The notes: a model not told the origin generated them from the sequence alone. A stretch of 64,000 nucleotides of DNA from Flammula alnicola (GCA_015499995.1 JADNRV010000006.1:62001-126000); one strand, 5' to 3'. Counted from the first letter of the stretch, positions 1-15,868 are shown. Program-made: numbers and translations.

Positions 1-1600
1 TGGGGTGTTTTCTAGCCAAGAGGGCTTCCCAAAGGCACCGAACAAGGACAGATGCTATCATCCAAGTCGAAAAGAGCCAGCATGAACTTTGATGTTGTAC
101 TCGTTAGTTGATTAGCAGAACTTCGATGTGTGGGTATGGGGAAATAGTGTCGTGCACTCCTGCAGATTTAACATTTAGCACACAAGGTATTTGATTTAGG
201 ATTGAACTTTGACTCACTCGGGTGCTCACAACTCATGATAATATTCAAGCCAACCGGCCTAGAATCATCCAGATGTCAAATAAATTCGTTGGGAATTACT
301 CCAAATATTCTAAGGGTCAAAATAATAACCTTGCTATTTATATTCCCTGCTCTGCATCCAACAAACGCTGATATCAGAATGATACTCGGGAAGGAAGCGG
401 AGCACTGACCACTCTGGAGGAGCAGAGGGATCATTGTTGCTTATCGGAGCGAGATGTGGGTGGTATATTTTAAGAAATGCGCCACACCTTCAAATAGCTG
501 CTGATCCTCGAGGGTCCCCATCCCGAACCTATCGTACTTTCAAGCACTGTCATCGGAGAGCATTTCGCACCTGTTTTTTGCGCCAACCATACCGGCAACA
601 TATGGAATCCGCGAGCGTAGATCGGCGTAGATCTTTTTTCCTATGAAGTCATCGTTTTGTCGTCGCGATCATATCCTCGCTTATTCACCTAGATCTTTCC
701 CGGTCCAATAGCGACGATTAGAAAAGATTAGAAACCTCGTGGAAACCACTTCTTCTCTCTTGTTCTGGACCAACAATATCGCTCAATCTTGCCACTGATC
801 CAGCCAAATGACGGATTTTATAGAAATAAGCAACCCACCATGATCACATTCATTGGGGGGGCATGACGATGAACAAACGGTTGACTAAACTCTACGTTGT
901 CTCGCTCGGCGTTCGGTGATTGACTGCATCCCGATTTTGAGAGACTAAGAATGATCTCTCTCAATGCCCCAGTGACTTCTTATTAACGATGTGCGCCAAA
1001 TGTGCGCACCAATAGCATGCGATGCAATACTTCCGTCGAAGTGGCTACGACCTAGAGCATTAAGGCACTCTCGAAAGGCGCTTGTGATTTCGAGGTCAGC
1101 ATGTGCTATGACATCAACAAAATGGTCGGTAATACTGGTGTTGAAAAATGAAAATAAAACAACATTCGTTGACGTTCGGGCAATCGATAGGGTTCGGATG
1201 GTCCGAGTTTTATTTAGTCATTTTGGGTGGTGACGGGAAATATGGAAAATGATACCACAGTGGGAAAGCCCGAAGATGGGATTGTCGTACCATTGTGGCC
1301 GTATCGAGGCCTCAAGACAGGCACGAGTAAGAAACCAAGGTAGTAGTCGAGACTCGAGGGGCGGGTTGGTGAAAGAGTCGCTCGCATGGCTCGATCGAGG
1401 TCTGGCCGGAGATAGCCGGGGAGTGATTCTGCTTACGTGAATAAAGAAATAGCAAAGTGGGCTGACATGTTAATACATGCAAGTCCGTTTATTTGAACCA
1501 CAGAGATGGATGTCAGAATAAACATGTCATTATTGTCTTCGCTTATAACTCTTCCTATGACATCCTCTCCTTTTGCTCTCCTCCGCTTCGCCGCCCTTTA
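1..1600. other. no gene recognised
   Basis: Only short open frames without recognisable domains occur here, and none has a convincing splice pattern. The stretch probably holds the 3' flank of an unseen neighbour and the 5' flank of the gene that starts near 1601. No repeat or RNA gene was recognised. Confidence 0.5.
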
Positions 1601-3007
1601 ATGGCGTGTCGCTCCGGCAATAGGACTATGCCCACCTTTTGCCTCACAGTTAACAACTTTTTCGCATCTGGCTCCTTCTACATCGCCTCTCTTATGCCTC
1701 AGAAAACCATTGACGAAACTACCAATGAACCCCCGACTGCTCATCTAAAGAATGCCGACGAACGCGCCTCTATTCTTGTTTTCTTCTCTGCTCAAGCCAT
1801 TGGATCCATTGGCTTCGCTGTGGTGAGTATGTTTAGCTCACGTATTTTTATCCCTATTAATTTCGCGTTTTCTTCTCTTCTCCAGAGCATATTCGCCATA
1901 TGGTTTACATGGCTCTTGCCAGCGTCCATTACGACTCCAACACCAACCGAAGTCACGGAAATTAAGAAGCCACGATCACCACACAGACATCCTCGACGGC
2001 CTTCTGCTCACGTTGCACTACCCATACCCAACCGACGCGCCTCTGCCCCCTTTGACCTTGCTCCAATCCTCGCTTCGCATCCTGAAGATGACAATACCCA
2101 TCCCCGCCATGTTTACTTCGCCGACTCGCCCATTTCTCCCATAACCAGACGCAATACTATGCCGGCTGGGCTCTCAGATACTCATGTGACTCTTGGTAAT
2201 CTGACGACCTCTCCGCTTGCTACCATCTCGGCCCTTACGCAAGACGGCACTGAAGAATCGCTCCCGGACTCTGACTCATCTCCCCATTCTTCAAAGACCT
2301 CGTTGACCAGGCCATCATCGCGCCTGCAGAAATTGAAATTGTTTAATGTCAAAGTCAGCCGCCCTGAATCTCTTGAGAAGCCCGGCGACCAGGCTTCGAT
2401 TGCCAGTACAGGTCAGCACATTTTCGTAACCTCCCATTGGCATCTTACTAATATACTATTTTTTTTGTCAGAAACTAATAGCTCCGAGAAATCTGCAAGA
2501 CGGGCGAGCGGCGGTTTCGTGGCGTCGTGGACTTTATCTCGCAATCGTACAGCGCCCGATATGACTGCAGAATTGAGTTCTCCTTCACCATCTCGCCTAT
2601 CATTTGCTCGCCGTATGTCGCCGTCGCGACCACCTACCAGCCCTGCGCCGGTCACACCAGGGACAACGCATGCCAGTGATATCTTGTCGCCCACGTTTTT
2701 AACACGAAAAAATCAGAAAAGGGTCTCAGCACCAATACCACGAACGTCACCTTACGGCGCACCGTATTTTGCGTCACCGCCGATGCTGTTGGACAATAAC
2801 TACCACTCGTACCTGAAAACCCTACCACAGTTTGAAGACGAGATTCAGGGGGCTTCTTCTCAAGCCTCTGATAGCGACGACACTGAGCGCGGACGGGGAC
2901 GAACGCCGTCGATTCGACGTGTCAGTCTCAATCCACCACGCCGCATTATCCATAAGCAAAGATCAGCGAGTGAAGATTGGACACCGAGACCAGAAACACA
3001 TTCATGA
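1601..3007 (+). CDS. Ser/Pro-rich hypothetical protein with an N-terminal hydrophobic segment
   Basis: I do not recognise this protein. The frame stays open through two segments that look like introns of exact multiples of three: 1823-1885 (GTGAGT..CTCCAG, 63 nt) and 2412-2471 (GTCAGC..GTCAG, 60 nt, with a CTAAT branch-like site). Removing the first joins two hydrophobic stretches (around FAV and SIFAIWFTWLLP) that could form a membrane segment. The rest is low complexity: Ser, Pro, Arg and Thr rich with many SP and RRxS-type sites, so it is probably a disordered, phosphorylated protein. In-frame ATGs lie at 1601, 1627 and 1694; the start is uncertain and 1694 is equally plausible. The protein is about 430 residues after splicing. 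No function is inferred. Confidence 0.55.
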   Translation: MACRSGNRTMPTFCLTVNNFFASGSFYIASLMPQKTIDETTNEPPTAHLKNADERASILVFFSAQAIGSIGFAVVSMFSSRIFIPINFAFSSLLQSIFAIWFTWLLPASITTPTPTEVTEIKKPRSPHRHPRRPSAHVALPIPNRRASAPFDLAPILASHPEDDNTHPRHVYFADSPISPITRRNTMPAGLSDTHVTLGNLTTSPLATISALTQDGTEESLPDSDSSPHSSKTSLTRPSSRLQKLKLFNVKVSRPESLEKPGDQASIASTGQHIFVTSHWHLTNILFFLSETNSSEKSARRASGGFVASWTLSRNRTAPDMTAELSSPSPSRLSFARRMSPSRPPTSPAPVTPGTTHASDILSPTFLTRKNQKRVSAPIPRTSPYGAPYFASPPMLLDNNYHSYLKTLPQFEDEIQGASSQASDSDDTERGRGRTPSIRRVSLNPPRRIIHKQRSASEDWTPRPETHS

Positions 3008-3493
3008 TCACCGACTGCCCCAGCTCCACTTAACTTAATATAATACTGTGAGCAACCTTCTCCGTGGGTTCTAATTGCGTATCTGAACGACTTTTATCGC
3101 AGATTCGTATCGCTTGGTAATTTAGAAGGGATACCATACCATTCACGCAGCATCAAATTCAGAATTCGCATTGTACTTGTATATGATTCCAACACACCAC
3201 TATCATCACTATCACCAGCTTTCCCTGTCTTCTATTGCAGTACATAGTAAATTATTTCTACGTCGATTTCCATTATTTTGGGTTTGCAAATTCGATTCCG
3301 TTTGCACGATTGGGCGCTTAACTGCGCGGCGTTTATAAAAAGACATAGAGCATGTGATTGGTGATACATAGCGGTCATGACCGTCATGTCTGTCATTCCG
3401 CACTTCCTCCAGCCCCGGAGAGATTATAAGCCTTAGTTGTCTTCTAGAACATGGCCCAGATCAATCTTTCAACCTTTCATACGAACCACCATC
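3008..3493. other. intergenic, candidate TATA box at 3334
   Basis: 3' flank of the Ser/Pro-rich gene and promoter of the nicotinamidase gene. A TATAAAA sequence at 3334-3340 lies about 155 bp before the chosen start codon and is a candidate core promoter element. Nothing else was recognised. Confidence 0.4.
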
Positions 3494-4225
3494 ATGAGCG
3501 AAACAGAAAACGCAGTACTCCCCCAGCAAGATGGTACCGCACACCGAACAGAGCCAGAGAGTGCACCGTTCGTACCAGCGCTGATCGTCGTCGACATGCA
3601 GTATGACTTTGTGTACGGATCACTAGCCGTCCCTGGTGGATCGACGATTATTGAGAAGATCAATTCACTGATCGACCTGCCGTTCAAAGTGAAGATCGCC
3701 ACGCGGGACTTCCACCCGGGCGACCACGTCTCGTTCGCGGAGACCCACCATAAACCTGTGTTCTCGAAGACGACGATCTACCACCCCGACGATAAGGAGC
3801 AGGCGCGGGGCGTGGAGCAGGTGCTGTGGCCGGTGCATTGTGTGGCGACGACGGGCGGCGCGGATTTCGTCGAGGGGCTGAACGCGACGGCGTTTGATGC
3901 TGTGGTGCACAAGGGCACGCACCCGTGCATCGAGTCGTACTCGGCGTTCAAGGATATCTGGGGCAAGAGCCTGACGGCGCTCCAGGGGCTGCTCGCGGAG
4001 AAGGGCGTCACGGACGTCTACTTCGTGGGCCTCGCGGGCGACTATTGCGTCAAGTACACTGCGCTCGATGCCCTGGAGTTTGGATACAAGACGTGGTTGG
4101 TCGAGGATGGCATCAAGAGCATCAAGGATGACGGGGTTGCTTTTGAGGAGATGGCGAAGAAGGGCATGCACCTCACGACTACTAAGGAGGTGCAGGAGCT
4201 TTTGGCTCCTAATGCACTGAATTAG
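3494..4225 (+). CDS. PNC1: nicotinamidase (Pnc1-type isochorismatase-fold amidohydrolase)
   Basis: Hydrolyses nicotinamide to nicotinate and ammonia in the NAD salvage pathway, which in yeast also relieves sirtuin inhibition. The single-exon protein has the family landmarks in order: VVDMQYDF with the catalytic Asp near residue 37, the metal-binding TRDFHPGDH (Asp and two His), the catalytic Lys in VVHKGTH, and the nucleophilic Cys in GLAGDYCVKYTA. The length of about 243 residues fits the family. The start at 3494 (MSETEN) is chosen over the upstream in-frame ATG at 3437 because homology begins just after it and no conserved sequence precedes it. The second half has clearly higher GC than the flanks. 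All catalytic residues are present, so it should be active in cytosol and nucleus. Confidence 0.93.
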   Translation: MSETENAVLPQQDGTAHRTEPESAPFVPALIVVDMQYDFVYGSLAVPGGSTIIEKINSLIDLPFKVKIATRDFHPGDHVSFAETHHKPVFSKTTIYHPDDKEQARGVEQVLWPVHCVATTGGADFVEGLNATAFDAVVHKGTHPCIESYSAFKDIWGKSLTALQGLLAEKGVTDVYFVGLAGDYCVKYTALDALEFGYKTWLVEDGIKSIKDDGVAFEEMAKKGMHLTTTKEVQELLAPNALN

Positions 4226-4866
4226 TCGACTGCGCATGCGCGATTTCTGCCATATAAATTCCAGGACTTTCAACTTCGTTGACTCTTTTTATATCTGGAA
4301 TACATCCATCTACGTATGTCATCTGTTCAAGTTTCCACAAATTCCCGATCTATGACCAGCTTGTAGCACTGTACGAATATTGTATTGTAACTTCCCTGTC
4401 CCAGCTTTCTGTATTCTTTGTCGAACCATACGAACGTGCGCAGCAAGTTTAACCCGAAAAATCGCAAGTTCGCGTCGCGTCAACTTGTGCGTGCCACTGC
4501 AAGTCCCTGCCCTTGCCTGCCCCCTAACAGTAATTAACTTACATCCAACGATCTGCAATTCACACACTAAAATGTGAAACAGAAAGAGAATGCATGCAAC
4601 AAGAAGGTCCCGCATTTTTGCATCCCGCAGTCATCTCGCCGACGGACGAGCTCCGATCATGCGGGTCTCGTTCAAAAGTGATCTGCTAGCAGAACGCAAA
4701 ATAACTGTTAGCCCCGTCGATCTGGACTTGTTCCACAACTCTTCCGCGTCGATTTTTGCCTTTAGTCTCAGCCCTCGCGGAAGAGGGCGATTCGACGTCG
4801 TCATACACAACAACATCGAGTCAACGAATCTCACGAACTTGGACGTTTGCACGCACCATCGCCACC
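4226..4866. other. no gene recognised
   Basis: Overlapping short open frames on both strands show no domain. The stretch probably holds the nicotinamidase 3' flank and the promoter of the small spliced gene at 4867. Confidence 0.4.
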
Positions 4867-5369
4867 ATGTCCGATGAAGATTCAGAGGCACTCGTCCACT
4901 GCTCGCCACCCATCCTGATCAAGATGATGGCGCAGATAATGACAGGGCTTCATTTCCTAGAGGTAAGAATGGCATTCTCCTGTCGTCGAGCCACTCTCTC
5001 AACCTCCGCGTTTTTCAGAGCGTCGGGGCGACGTTCATCTTTTGGCTCTTTCCATGGCTGACTCCTGAGCCCCGCATACACCAATACATCTCATCAACGT
5101 CCCGTCATCATCACGAACACGAACACGAACGCCATATCCGTTGTCGCCGCGGTGCTCGCGGCCGGAGTACCGCTATTAGGGGGACAGAGGCTGGAGATGA
5201 AATGTCCTCCTATAACGTCAAGTCACACAGCATGTCAGACGAAGCCGACCCGGCGTCGGCGTGGCATTGTAAAGAGGTCTTTGTTAGTGTGGAGGATCTA
5301 GCAAAAGAGGAGTCGAGGACCGAGAATTGGGCGAGGGCAGAGAGGGAATTGCTCGAGGCAGCGAAATGA
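4867..5369 (+). CDS. small two-exon hypothetical protein (about 148 aa)
   Basis: Exon 1 (4867-4962) encodes 32 residues (MSDEDSEALVHC...) and ends exactly at a codon before GTAAGA. The intron 4963-5018 ends in TTTTTCAG. Exon 2 (5019-5369) is then open for 116 codons to TGA. The spliced protein has a hydrophobic patch (SVGATFIFWLFPWL) at the junction, a His/Arg-rich middle and an acidic helical C-terminus containing EVFVSVEDLAKEE. The consistent frame across a canonical intron is the main evidence, because exon 2 has no early ATG and is easily missed. No family is recognised. The hydrophobic patch could be a single membrane anchor. Confidence 0.6.
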
Positions 5370-5652
5370 TTTTTTGAACTTGGAGGATTTCAGTTCTTTT
5401 TGAGGGGGGTTTCTGTTGATTTGATATCTTGACTTGAACTTCATTCAATTCGGTTTCGTGGTTGGAATCTGCTATTTCAAACTATATAATTGTAAGTCAT
5501 GGAAAACGGTTAGAGAAGAGATTCACGAACCGATAATTTCTTGGCTAATATATCCCATCTCCGACATCGACAAATAATCATGAATAAAACGTGAAGCGAA
5601 ATCAAATTTAGACTCGGAATATCTAGTAGTAGTATACAATCTATGATTCCAG

Positions 5653-8600
5653 CTATAACTGTTCTGTTTTACCATCGTGTGTTAGGAGGGCCATAATCGC
5701 GTGAACGATTGGGTTACCAGACCCAACCGTTAACATAGTTCCTTCTTCTATGGATCTTTGCAATTGTGCATCTAGAAGACGACTGTGTGATCCATCAGAA
5801 ATTTGAGCACGTTTACATGAATAACGGGCAGGCGTACCGGAGTTGATTGACCAAAATGCCAATGCGAGGAACGGCTCCGAGCTTGATGAAGCTGTCCTTC
5901 TTGCCGACAGTAAGTCCGCCACGAATATGGTTGACAGACACGGGTCCGCCGAATAATAGAATAGCATATATAGGAACCTGCAACGATAAAGATATCAACA
6001 ATGTGTTCCGGCAAAACGGACGCGAAAGTGCCTTGCCTTAGATGCATCTCTAAGAAAGATTTTACTAGTCATGTGCTTGTGGAAGTAAAATAAGAAGGGA
6101 GGTTTCCAGTTTGAGGTTCCAAATAGCACGCTTCCGGGATGGAGAAACACCCTTCCTTCTTTAAGATCGTATATCTTGTAATCTGTTGCCGTATTTTCAC
6201 GCTGGACAGTACCCGCCGATACTTTATCGTACTTGATCTTCTCCTTGGGCAGATGAACTCTTGCAACGCGTGGCCAGAGTCCGCCCAGCATGGCGGCCTT
6301 CACAAGATTGATATTATCACTGGAACTATTCAAGTTTGGTGTCGACGGTGTGGACTTCAGAGGGATGAGGCCAATTTCCGCCAAGGATGAGATGAAGTCT
6401 TGTCTCAGGGTCGAGATTTCCCGAAGCACACTCATGTTAATGAAGTTCTATAGCCGTAGGTAAGTGATTATCAAGGATTCCTCTTAAAAATTCTTACCTC
6501 TTCGCAGAATGATCTGACGGCACTCTGGCCCCTTCCTTCTGCAAGTAACTTCGTGCACTCATCGTAGGCCTTGACGTCCGTAAGGATGTCACTATCGCCA
6601 GAGAGAAAACGCGCTCGAGCACTAATCAAAGAATCTTTAAGTATCAGAAATCGTCGCCTTAAGCTTCTGTACATACGCAGTGGCCTCTGCCCGTTTGTCC
6701 ATAGGACTGTTAAACAATGGTTTCGAGGACAAGATGGCTGCAGCGGTTGTAACAGGTCCAAGACATTGAAATATGGTAGCCAAAATAAGCATCTATTCAG
6801 AAAATGTCATTAAATCGTGACTGTATGCCAAGTATGTAGCACGAACCTTTGCGAGTCTGATATCGACAGGCAGCATTGCCTTCAAGCAAGATCAGAACGG
6901 TGTAACTCGGTAATGACGAGATGAATATTGACGTACTATATACCTTCCGAGCGCAGTCAATCTTCCCGTGTCATCAATGGCACCGATTTCTTCAAGGGTG
7001 TTCCACGCTCGATCCAGTGCAGCAACTGAAGGAGGATCGATAGCTTGACTCAAAAATTTCTGCATAGTTTCATCAGCACAATCCTCTTATCGACAACATG
7101 GAAATGCTGACTTTCACGTCTTCATCTTCTCTAGCAGCTTTCACTGAGAGCGAGATGCTTTCAAGCGGGACGCGAAGAATTTCCGGTACGGGAAATTTGG
7201 CCATGTGGGCCTCCTGCTTTCTTGTGTAAAGCTTGTAGCAAACTCCTGGTTGAGTACGCCCAGCACGTCCTCTCCTCTGCCTTGCAGCGGCACGAGTGAC
7301 CCAAGTCTCAACCAATCGTGAAAGATTTGTGTCAGCATCATACTGAGTTTCCTTGACTTTGCCTGCGTCAATCACGAATACAACATCGTCGATGGTGATG
7401 GAGGTCTAATCCGTAAGTTAGTTTGTTAATCTAGAAATAGAACCAAGAGTCAAACCTCTGCAACGTTGGTCGCCGCAATTATCTTCCAAGCTTTCGTCGA
7501 CTGAAAAACTTTCCGTTGCTCATCATTGGAAAGATTGGCATGCAAAGGAAGAACATTGACATCGCTGTCTCGGGTGCCTTTCCGAATAGCATCCATGCAC
7601 TGCCGTATCTCATTGACACCAGGTAGGAATATGAGTATGCCACCCTTGGTCTCTGAGTTGGTAACAATATGGTTGACCAGTGAGGCAATTAACTGAAAAT
7701 AGACACCAGGTAAGACATGAGACAACACAAGCATACGGAGGCAACACACTTGGTAGTCAAGCCTTTCTGAGCGAGTGATGTTTTGTATTGCAGTGGCAAT
7801 GGAGTCTGAATAGCCTTCGGCCTGATATTCGTCCCGCGTATTTAGTTGTCCAGCTGGATTCTTCCCTTTTCCGGTTGATTTCACAAAAGGTGGTCGGTAG
7901 TCAATCACGGAGAATATATCTTCTAGATACCTGGAAGATGTTTCAGCTGGAAAGAAAGGATAGGAAGCACGTTACAACTGACTTATCCATGACCGGATAC
8001 GTGAACCCAGGAATGGTCAAAAGAGGAGCGCCATCGAAATACTTGATGAAAGTCTCATGATTGATGGTAGCGGACATAAGGACCACTTTCAGCGTCGGGT
8101 GCGTCTTCAGCAACTCTTTCAATTCGAGAAGGAGAAAATCTCCGTCCATTGAACGCTCGTGAACCTATAGTTATTCGATGAGACTGCAACAACGAATAAG
8201 AGGTGGAAAGGTTGGCTTACCTCGTCTACAACGACATGAGACACGTCTCGAAGAGTATCTCCTGTGCTAAGCCTTCGAAGGACAACACCCGTCGTGCAAA
8301 ATAAGAGCCTTGTATTCTTTCCTCGGTTGCTCTCGCCTCTGATTGTGTATCCAACGGAGCCATCTTCAACCCGTTCTTCAGACACCCGGGCGGCGACAGA
8401 AATCGCAGAGATACGACGAGGCTGGGTAATAAGGATAGAAGCCTGCGAACCGCGATTGGTCATAATCATGGAATCCAATATGAATTGAGGCACTGTTCGG
8501 CGGTTTAGCAAAATACACAGCTGAGAGGCGTTCAGTGTTACCTACGTTGTGTTGTTTTTCCGCAACCTGACAATTCGTGTGAGTATATATGGTTAACAGA

Positions 8601-10703
8601 TAGGTTTGAGGACACACCTGTCTCGCCAACGACAACGACAACTCTACTTTTCTCGAGCTTTTCTAGGAAATCTTCTTTTGCTTTGAAAGCGGGAAGCTTG
8701 TTTCTCTTTTCTAGTATTTTTATATACTAGAAATTGCGGTCAGAATTAAGAGACAGAATGCCATGACCTCGACATACTTTATCATTCTGTAGAACGGCTT
8801 CAAAATCACGCTTGATCTGAGCGTCGCCACTGACAGGGTGATGCCCCGGTTTGCCGCGTCTCGTGGGTTTGGAGGTGTCGTTGACGGCCAAATCATCCGC
8901 AGGATCCGAAGTCGGGACAAATCGACGAGGGCGGGGAATGATGTCCTTTAGGACTGTGGATATATCAGGGGGACCATTGTCTTCGATGGTGGCCCATGCC
9001 TCTTCGACGATCCGCATAAGAGTCATACAAAATCCTTCACCGGAGTCAAGAGATTGCTTGGATTCCATAGCCAACAAGAAACCAGAGAGAAGATGTAGTC
9101 GAACATAAGCCGGCACTGACGTTGAGGTGATGAAGATAGGGAGGTATCCAGGACGAGGGTAGCGTTCTGCGGCAGAGAATAATATATGAACCTGTATCGG
9201 GGCACTGAATAGAGGCAGCGCAACATGTCCTGGTTCTTCCAAATGAGCGCCGAGGGCCTCGTATTCCTCGACGTCGATCGGATAAGGAGGCAGGTCGCCC
9301 ACAGTTGCAATATCGTCTATCGGGCGACCAATGAGCTTTTGTCCGAGTGCGACCATGAGCAAGTCCCATCTTTCAAGGACTCTAGGGTCTGCCGTACACT
9401 CCTTGACAGCCTGCAAAGGCCACCCGGCTTCCTTCACCGCTTTCTCTTCTATCCATCTCCTTTTCAGATCATCTTGTCCGGAATGGGCTGAAGTGATGAA
9501 AGGATTCGAAGAATTGTTGGTGGGAAGGAAACGTTCAGGAAGGTCGCACTCTGGCAGATGAAGTACTAGATATTCGACACATGCTTCTAAAGGTGACAAG
9601 GAATTTAAGAGATTGAAGGTAAGCATGGACTCTTCGGATAGAAATGTTGTAGCATCTTGGATTTGAGATTTCGTGAAACCAAGGTGTCCTAGTTGTCGAT
9701 TGATCTCTGGAATGACTTCCAGTGAAAGGGTCAGAGGTGATGCATCTGCTCCTTCCGGATAAAGCGCTATGCCCTTGAAAACGTATACTTATGTCAAAGC
9801 CTGTCGAGAGAATAAACTAACTTGTACGTACCTGCTTGATCGCATCTTCAACCAATTCTCGCAAGGAAGTGGCCATGATCACTTCTGGGTAATCGGAGGA
9901 TATGCCGCTGGTAGACTTGTGAACATTTGAATTTGCAGCAGGTGAAGATGTCCCTTCTTGCTGCTTTTGGGCAGCTTTGGCTTGACGTTCTTCAACCATC
10001 TTCTTAGCAAGGAATGGGTCGGCTTCATACATCCATTTCTTGTGGTCTTCGACTTTTTTGTGCTCTGCGGCCAGTTCGTTCCAATATTCTCGTGGACCGG
10101 GAGGAAGAACGCGATTGAGTTGAATTCCATTGCAAAACTGTCGCATGGGACAGATTCAGAAATGTCGATCAGAGTATTTGCAGGAAATTACCCTAACGAA
10201 CGCGATAAAGTGCATAGGTAGCTCCCCAGTGTCTTGCCTCTATGGCAGTTGGTCTGTAATATGGTGGGTGAGGCTCCATTCGTACAGTCTCTTTTTCAGA
10301 CTTTTTCGTGTTGAATTGGCTTAAGGTCACCACGAAGGAATACCCATTGCTTCCATGAGACCGCTAGAGATAATGCAAGGTCGCAATATATATTTTGCAG
10401 AAATACAGGCAGTCACGTACTGTGTCCACTATAGGCTTGTCCCATCCCTGCTTCTGGCATCTATTGTGGGAAGCGTCATAAGGGAGCTAAACATGAGGGG
10501 CAGAACACGGGTCCTGCAAGGTGAATGAAATCAAATAAAGATCCTTACCTTTCGTGGAGAAGGCTTAAAGGATATTTGGAGCCTGGAGGAAATAACGGTG
10601 GTGGATCTGTGCTTGTTGAGCTCGAGGCACCTGTTGTGGTACTTTTGTCTGACTTCGAATGAAAAGCATTGCCTGACTTGACAATGCCGTTCTTCGGGGG
10701 CAT
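5653..10703 (-). CDS. DEAH-box ATP-dependent RNA helicase, DHX57/DHX29/Ucp12-like
   Basis: Large multi-exon RNA helicase, roughly 1,400 residues. The start at 10703 (MPPKNGIVKSGNAF) is fixed by splicing: exons 10703-10549, 10460-10421, 10363-10202, 10137-9832 and 9773-8778 join in phase, giving the conserved stretches LLHERCQKQGWDKP and YALYRFCNGIQLNRVLPPGPR. A UBA-like segment (INRQLGHLGFTKSQIQDA) and an RWD-like region precede the helicase core. The core has the Walker A motif GETGCGKTTQ split over an intron, then TQPRRISA, DEVHERS, SATI and a QRRGRAGR motif VI. The C-terminal OB-fold region ends VNQLRR(L)LDAQLQRS..., joined across a 55 nt intron, and stops at 5653. Relatives act in translation and RNA remodelling. 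It is divergent from PRP22 with 160 bp between start codons. The exact orthologue is uncertain. Confidence 0.88.
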
Positions 10704-10863
10704 GCACTGGGTTGATCGTCAATTCACGATCGAGGTTCGCAAGCAAAAGCGTAGCGCGACTATAAAATGACTTGCTGATTATGTAATCACACTTGAGCTT
10801 GTGACTTGTTTGAACTTTGCGGTTCGGCTCTGACAACGTCTCTTAATCCCTTGCCCCCATCTT
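10704..10863. promoter_or_regulatory. shared promoter of two divergent DEAH helicase genes
   Basis: The start codons at 10703 (minus) and 10864 (plus) are separated by 160 bp, so this stretch must carry both promoters or a bidirectional one. No specific element was identified. Confidence 0.5.
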
Positions 10864-14626
<3,763 letters not shown>

Positions 14627-15134
14627 ACATTTCGACGAAGGGTCTTTATTTTCGCGTATCATATTTTCGTTGTTTTTTTTGCTGTAGATATAAATGTAAT
14701 CAAGGCGGCAACGACATGTTTTCTTAGTATAATCTACAACAAGAACTTGTGTTTGGATCTCTTTCAACTGTTTTTCAACATCCTTTCAAAACGAGGACCG
14801 ATTTTCTTCAGAGGTTCTCTTGCCATTTTCCCTAACTTGAGCAGCTATTGAATTTCTGCCGAAAACACAACATTTCAGAAGACAATTGCCAATAATACAT
14901 GAAATATTAAGTCAAGATGCGAATTCTTATAGATACATATTGTGATACTTAATGGTGGGAATAGATTGTCCTAATAATACAAATGAGGTCAGAAAGAGCG
15001 AGGCAGCTATTGGAGATGGATTGAGGATTGAAAGCCAAACAAAAATGTATATCCGCTACTACAAAACTCTGGAAGACGAGACAAAAGTTAAATTCAAGAC
15101 CCTGGCATAGGCGGGAAGAATAACTCACAATAAT
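14627..15134. other. convergent intergenic region
   Basis: AT-rich 3' flanks of PRP22 and of the NTF2-like gene on the opposite strand. No coding potential or repeat was recognised. Confidence 0.5.
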
Positions 15135-15760
15135 CTAACCAACAAAACGCAGAGCATCCGCACCAACGTAATACTTCGCTACTTCTCCCGGTTTTGTCGG
15201 CGGTGCAGTCGGGTCGGGAACAAGGATGAAGGTCTGAGAAAACACGCGTGGGTGGCCCTCTATTGAACGTGGAGGTGTATCTGGTGGGTTTCCTGCTGGT
15301 CCGCGGCCATGCGTAACATTGCCCGAGACTGTAATTAATAGAGAAGGCGGTTGTGCTCCTGAATACGTAGGCGATTGAGAAACGGTTAGAGATGAACGCC
15401 ACAGATGACTCATGAACTATGCGAACCTGGTATCGGGTGGCAATCGAACGACTGCACTTCGTGTTTTGTGGGTGGCATCTTCGCGACTAGTTCCTTCAGT
15501 CCCTCAGCACCTTGAAATGGCTTTCCATTCCATGTCAAGGAAGAGCCTGGGCGATAGAAATGAGGGAGGTCGGCAAGGCGCGTGTCGGAGTCATAGGCGG
15601 CGTAGTAGATGCGGGTGAAGTGGTCTGCGGCTCTCGTCGCAATTTCAATGCTGTGGTCGGAGGAAGAGGTAGAAAGAAGCTAAGTATGTGGGGAACGAGA
15701 ATAGAGAGGGAGAGAGAGTCGAACGCACTCGTTGGCTGTCAAGGTGGTCGTGGTGGTCAT
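15135..15760 (-). CDS. NTF2-like mRNA export factor (p15/NXT1-type)
   Basis: Three exons in phase: 15760-15729 (MTTTTTLTAN), 15650-15427 and 15358-15135. The spliced protein is about 159 residues and fits a single NTF2-like fold: the helix ATRAADHFTRIYYAAYDS, then FYRPGSSLTWNGKPFQG, the strands HEVQSFDCHPIPG, ITVSGNVTHG, and the ending FSQTFILVPD...VAKYYVGADALRFVG. This layout is that of p15/NXT1, the small partner of the Mex67/NXF1 (TAP) mRNA exporter, rather than of NTF2 itself, judging by the insertion rich in Gly and Pro before the last strands. It is divergent from the Isc1 gene with 108 bp between start codons. The export role is inferred from the family. Confidence 0.82.
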
Positions 15761-15868
15761 GGTTAGGGAAAGGGAAAGGATTTGTGACACAAGTCCACAT
15801 ATCACGGTGTACACTGTCACGCCGTCGATCCTAAATATAGCCCAGCCTCTCTTCCACTTGCAACGTTC
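15761..15868. promoter_or_regulatory. short divergent promoter region (NXT1-like / ISC1)
   Basis: Only 108 bp separate the start codons at 15760 (minus) and 15869 (plus), so a shared bidirectional promoter is likely. No named element was identified. Confidence 0.45.

Noticed and set aside
3665..4273. 202-codon open frame on the minus strand
   Set aside because: It lies antisense to the nicotinamidase gene, is Arg/Leu-rich with no domain, and arises from the GC-rich third positions of the real gene.
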